Shown one piece after another: positions 61,127-64,000 of a stretch of 64,000 bases of DNA; position 1 is the first letter of the stretch, and the number at the start of each line of letters is the position of its first letter. This DNA is from Pseudomonas hygromyciniae (lineage in GTDB: Bacteria; Pseudomonadota; Gammaproteobacteria; Pseudomonadales; Pseudomonadaceae): assembly GCF_016925675.1 (NCBI RefSeq), contig NZ_CP070506.1, positions 1,424,501 to 1,488,500 of the forward strand. The letters are read 5' to 3'. Made by a program: the position numbers and the translations under genes. The notes under the pieces were generated by a model. The model saw only the letters and a list, made by a program, of their open reading frames with translations. It was not told the DNA's origin and did not search any database.

Positions 61127-61819
61127 ATGACTTCCGACGACCGTATCAAACTCGAACCGAGCTGGAAACACGCCTTGCGCGAGGAGTTCGAGCAGCCCTA
61201 CATGAACGAGTTGCGCGAGTTCCTGCGCCAGGAGCATGCGGCAGGCAAAGAGATCTACCCGCCGGGCCCGCTGATCTTCAATGCGCTCAACTCCACGCCG
61301 CTGGACAAGGTCAAGGTGGTGATCCTCGGCCAGGACCCCTACCACGGCCCGGGCCAGGCCCATGGCCTGTGCTTCTCGGTGCAGCCGGGCGTGCCGACGC
61401 CGCCGTCGCTGCTCAACATCTATAAAGAGCTCAAGCGCGACCTCAATATCGACATTCCCAACCATGGCTGCCTGCAAAGCTGGGCCGACCAGGGCGTGTT
61501 GCTGCTCAACACCACCATGACCGTGGAGCGTGCGACGGCCAACGCCCATGCGGGCAAGGGCTGGCAGTTCTTCACTGACCGGGTGATCGAGGTGGTCAGC
61601 GAGCATCAGCCGCACCTGGTGTTCCTGCTGTGGGGCGCCCATGCCCAGGGCAAGCAGAAGCTGATTGATGCGACCAAGCATTTGGTGCTGACTTCGGTGC
61701 ATCCGTCGCCATTGTCGGCGTATCGCGGGTTTTTGGGTTGCGGGCATTTCAGCCGGACGAACAAGTTTCTTGAGCAGAATGGCGAGACGCCGATCGAGTG
61801 GCGGTTGCCGCCCATCTAA
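61127..61819 (+). CDS. ung: Uracil-DNA glycosylase
   Basis: 230 residues from ATG 61127. The water-activating loop is [22 protein letters not shown], uracil-recognition [22 protein letters not shown], and the DNA-intercalating loop [22 protein letters not shown]. It excises uracil from DNA in base excision repair. Monocistronic, followed by a REPIN. Confidence 0.95.
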   Translation: MTSDDRIKLEPSWKHALREEFEQPYMNELREFLRQEHAAGKEIYPPGPLIFNALNSTPLDKVKVVILGQDPYHGPGQAHGLCFSVQPGVPTPPSLLNIYKELKRDLNIDIPNHGCLQSWADQGVLLLNTTMTVERATANAHAGKGWQFFTDRVIEVVSEHQPHLVFLLWGAHAQGKQKLIDATKHLVLTSVHPSPLSAYRGFLGCGHFSRTNKFLEQNGETPIEWRLPPI

Positions 61820-61850
61820 GGACCAACACCAAAGGATGTGATAGCGGGAT

Positions 61851-61936
61851 TGTGCGGGCTTGCTCGCGAAGGCGGTGGGTCAGTCAAGTATTTATCAACT
61901 GAGCCACCGCCTTCGCGAGCAAGCCCGCTCCCACAT
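61851..61936. repeat. REPIN with shortened left arm
   Basis: Left arm TGTG-CGGGCTTGCTCGCGAA lacks the usual GGAG; right arm ends GCGAGCAAGCCCGCTCCCACA. Inner CGGTGGG/CCACCGCC pairing is intact. Confidence 0.85.
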
Positions 61937-61953
61937 TAGGGTTGTGCCAGGTT

Positions 61954-62991
61954 TTAGACGGTGTCCGGCTGGCGGTTCCAGTGGCGGAATAGCGGTTCCG
62001 CCAGGAACAGCACAAACAACAACCGCATCACCTGCATCGCCGTCACCAACGGCACCGACAGTTGTAAGGTCTCGGCCGTGAGGCTCATCTCGGCAATTCC
62101 ACCGGGCATCATGCCCAACGTCAGCGAGCGCAGATCCAACTGCGTCAGCGCACTCAAACCTACCGCCGCCAGGGTGGCGATCAACATGGTCAGCACTGTG
62201 CCGATCAAGGTGCGGCCCATGAATGCTGGCGCCCGCCGAAAGAACTGCCGGTTGAAGTGGCAACCCAGGCCGCTACCGATCAACCATTGGCCGATCTGGC
62301 TGCCGCCCTCGGGCAGGCCAATGTGCAAGTCCCAGGTGATGCTGGCGATGGCGCTGACCAGCAACGGCCCGAACAACCAAGGGTTGGGCTGGTGCAGACG
62401 CTGCCAGCCCCAGGCGACCAGGGCGCCAATGGGAAACAGCAGGGCCAGCCATGCCCAATCCACGGGGGCCGGGTGAAATTGCGGCGCGCCGCCGCCCAGC
62501 AAATACTTGAAGATCGCCGGTACGCACAGCACCACCAATAACACCCGCAGACTCTGGCCTGCTGCCACGCGGCTGAGCACCGCGCCGTTACGCGCGCCGA
62601 GGTTGACCATCTCACCGGAACCGCCCGGCATACTCGAGAAGAACGCCGTGGCACGGTCTTCACCGCTGCGGCGCATCAACCACACGCCGACAATGCTCGA
62701 CAGGCTGGTGACCAGCGCGCCGAAGAAGATCAGGCCAAAGTGGCTCATCACCTGCTCGATCACCAACGGGGTGAAGTGCAGGCCAATGCCGATGCCCACT
62801 ACCCATTGGCCACATTTTCGCCCGCCGGGAATCTCGCCCAACTGCCAGGGCGTGAGGCAGCGCACCAGGATGATCGCCAGCAACGAACCGACCATATACG
62901 GCAAAGGCCAGCCGACCAGGCTGGCCAGGTAACCGCCGGCCAGACCGACCAGCGGTGTTCCCCACCATTGTTTAAAGGTGACTTCAGACAT
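61954..62991 (-). CDS. AbrB-family membrane transporter
   Basis: 345 residues with two AbrB (ammonia monooxygenase-like) repeats and about ten helices. The family signatures are FFSSMPGGSGEMVNLGARNG and its repeat TLGMMPGGIAEMSLTAETLQ. These are putative transporters that often occur with tripartite tricarboxylate carriers, as here. It overlaps the tctA-like gene by 8 bp. Confidence 0.87.
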   Translation of the reverse strand: MSEVTFKQWWGTPLVGLAGGYLASLVGWPLPYMVGSLLAIILVRCLTPWQLGEIPGGRKCGQWVVGIGIGLHFTPLVIEQVMSHFGLIFFGALVTSLSSIVGVWLMRRSGEDRATAFFSSMPGGSGEMVNLGARNGAVLSRVAAGQSLRVLLVVLCVPAIFKYLLGGGAPQFHPAPVDWAWLALLFPIGALVAWGWQRLHQPNPWLFGPLLVSAIASITWDLHIGLPEGGSQIGQWLIGSGLGCHFNRQFFRRAPAFMGRTLIGTVLTMLIATLAAVGLSALTQLDLRSLTLGMMPGGIAEMSLTAETLQLSVPLVTAMQVMRLLFVLFLAEPLFRHWNRQPDTV

Positions 62992-64000
62992 CGGCCACAG
63001 CGCGACGCTGCAAGGAGCGCTTGCGCCAGATACGCAGCAATGGCACGAGCAGCATGATGGTGGTCAGTACCCAGATGCTGAAGGTGATCGGGCTGGACCA
63101 CAGGATCTCCAGTGCACCATTGGAAATCGACAACGCACGGCGCAGGTTCTGCTCCATCAGGCCGCCGAGGATAAAGCCCAGCAGCAGTGGCGACAGCGGG
63201 AAGTCCAACTTGCGCAGGATGTAGCCGAAGATGCCGATGGCGATCATCAGGAACAGATCGAAGGTGGTGGCGTGCACGGCGTAGACGCCAATCGCGGTGA
63301 TGATCGCGATCACCGGCACCAGTGCCCAGTTCGGCACGGCAAGGATGCGGGTGAAGATGCGGATCATCGGGATGTTGAGGATCACCAGCATGATGTTGGC
63401 AATAAACAACGAAGCGATCAGGCCCCAGACGATATCCGGTTGCTGTTGGAACAGCAGCGGGCCTGGCGTGATGTTGTACAGCGACAGGGCGCCGATCATC
63501 ACCGCCGTAGTGCCCGACCCTGGAACGCCGAGGGTTAGCATCGGCACCATGGCACCGCAGACAGAAGCGCCGATGGCGGTTTCCGGAGCGGCCAGGCCAC
63601 GCATGTCGCCTTGGCCAAACTTACCGCTGGCGCCGGCGATACGTTTCTCGGTCATGTAGGCAACGGCCGAGGCCATGGTCGCGCCGGCACCTGGCAGTAC
63701 GCCGATGATGAAGCCCGACACACCGCAACGCAGGTTCACGGTCAACACCGACAAGGCTTCCTTGACGTTGAACATCATGCGACCGGTGGCTTTCACTGCT
63801 TCCTGGCCACGGTGGGTTTTCTCTAGGAGCAGTAGGATCTCGCTGATAGAGAACAGTCCCAGCACCAACACCACGAACTGGATGCCGTCGGTCAGGTGGA
63901 TGTTGTCGCCGGTAAAACGGTACACACCACTGTTGGCGTCGATGCCCACGCAGGCAAGGAACAGACCGATCAACGCCGAGACAAAGGTTTTCAGCGGCTT
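62984..64000 (-). CDS. tctA: TctA-type large permease of a tripartite tricarboxylate transporter, N-terminus beyond window
   Basis: The frame is open to position 64000 (338 codons visible; full proteins have about 500). Membrane protein with the TctA signatures CGVSGFIIGVLPGAGATMASA, GLAAPETAIGASVCGAMVPM, TLGVPGSGTTAVMIGAL and FPLSPLLLGFILGGLMEQNLRRAL. It forms the proton-coupled channel part that works with a TctC solute-binding protein and TctB, expected upstream outside the window. Last gene AbrB is coupled to it. Confidence 0.92.
   Translation of the reverse strand, partial: KPLKTFVSALIGLFLACVGIDANSGVYRFTGDNIHLTDGIQFVVLVLGLFSISEILLLLEKTHRGQEAVKATGRMMFNVKEALSVLTVNLRCGVSGFIIGVLPGAGATMASAVAYMTEKRIAGASGKFGQGDMRGLAAPETAIGASVCGAMVPMLTLGVPGSGTTAVMIGALSLYNITPGPLLFQQQPDIVWGLIASLFIANIMLVILNIPMIRIFTRILAVPNWALVPVIAIITAIGVYAVHATTFDLFLMIAIGIFGYILRKLDFPLSPLLLGFILGGLMEQNLRRALSISNGALEILWSSPITFSIWVLTTIMLLVPLLRIWRKRSLQRRAVADV

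Noticed and set aside
20611..61936. CRISPR array among the repeated palindromes
   Set aside because: The repeats are dispersed REPINs with inverted arms, not regularly spaced direct repeats, and no cas gene is present.

Overview
The window is a chromosomal segment of a high-GC gammaproteobacterium. Everything recognisable points to the Pseudomonas fluorescens group: a TtgABC/MexAB-OprM efflux operon with TtgR, an OprD porin, PhaG, olsBA, a FecI/FecR-type iron uptake module, and many REP/REPIN palindromes of the GTGGGAGCGGGCTTGC and GTAGGAGCGAGCTTGC types. No rRNA, prophage or CRISPR is visible. There is one tRNA, tRNA-Gly(CCC). Genes are dense on both strands. Many long antisense frames exist only because of the GC-rich codon bias and are not annotated.

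Layout. 1-10.9 kb: partial oprD, the ttgABC efflux operon with divergent ttgR, then an ArsR/MFS/Old Yellow Enzyme operon with three operator-like boxes. 10.9-14.2 kb: acpH, the ornithine-lipid operon olsBA under a Pho-box-like site, and an acyl-CoA-dehydrogenase-like gene. 14.2-20.6 kb: a serine hydrolase with a coupled small cysteine protein, then an amide/N-acyl amino acid catabolic cluster (M20 hydrolase, MHS transporter, amidase broken by a stop codon, IclR regulator). 20.6-24.1 kb: an IS110-family element inserted in a REP, yceI, a cardiolipin synthase gene, and a triple-nested repeat. 24.1-31 kb: bglX, the lemA/TPM membrane operon, a methyltransferase and an EamA exporter. 31.1-35.4 kb: TonB receptor, anti-sigma and ECF sigma genes. 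35.5-40.1 kb: a SIR2-like DUF4917 gene, an iron alcohol dehydrogenase, small metabolic genes and a LysR regulator.

40.2-54.7 kb is the most distinctive region. It holds a chaperone-usher fimbrial operon (pilin, chaperone, usher, adhesin) flanked by a BvgS/RocS-like hybrid kinase, a BvgA/RocA-like response regulator, two EAL-domain response regulators and a small receiver-like gene. An ISL3-family element with perfect 8-bp target duplications separates fimbriae from the kinase. A 14-bp palindrome TAGGAA-NN-TTCCTA, built from the heptad bound by Bordetella BvgA, lies upstream of the pilin gene and of both EAL genes. It is the likely operator that joins the cluster into one regulon combining fimbriae and c-di-GMP turnover.

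54.7-64 kb: DUF4142 protein, ogt, hicAB toxin-antitoxin, tRNA-Gly, phaG, rsuA, a Tyr/Pro-rich lipoprotein, an enoyl-CoA hydratase-family gene, ung, and an AbrB/TctA transporter pair cut by the window end.

The strongest unusual signal is in the noncoding left end of the IS110 element (20697-20898). It folds on inspection like an IS110 bridge RNA, and two guide segments match the two halves of the REP sequence in which the element sits. Both transposase genes in the window carry a +1 frameshift at a homopolymer, which may be real decay or sequencing error.
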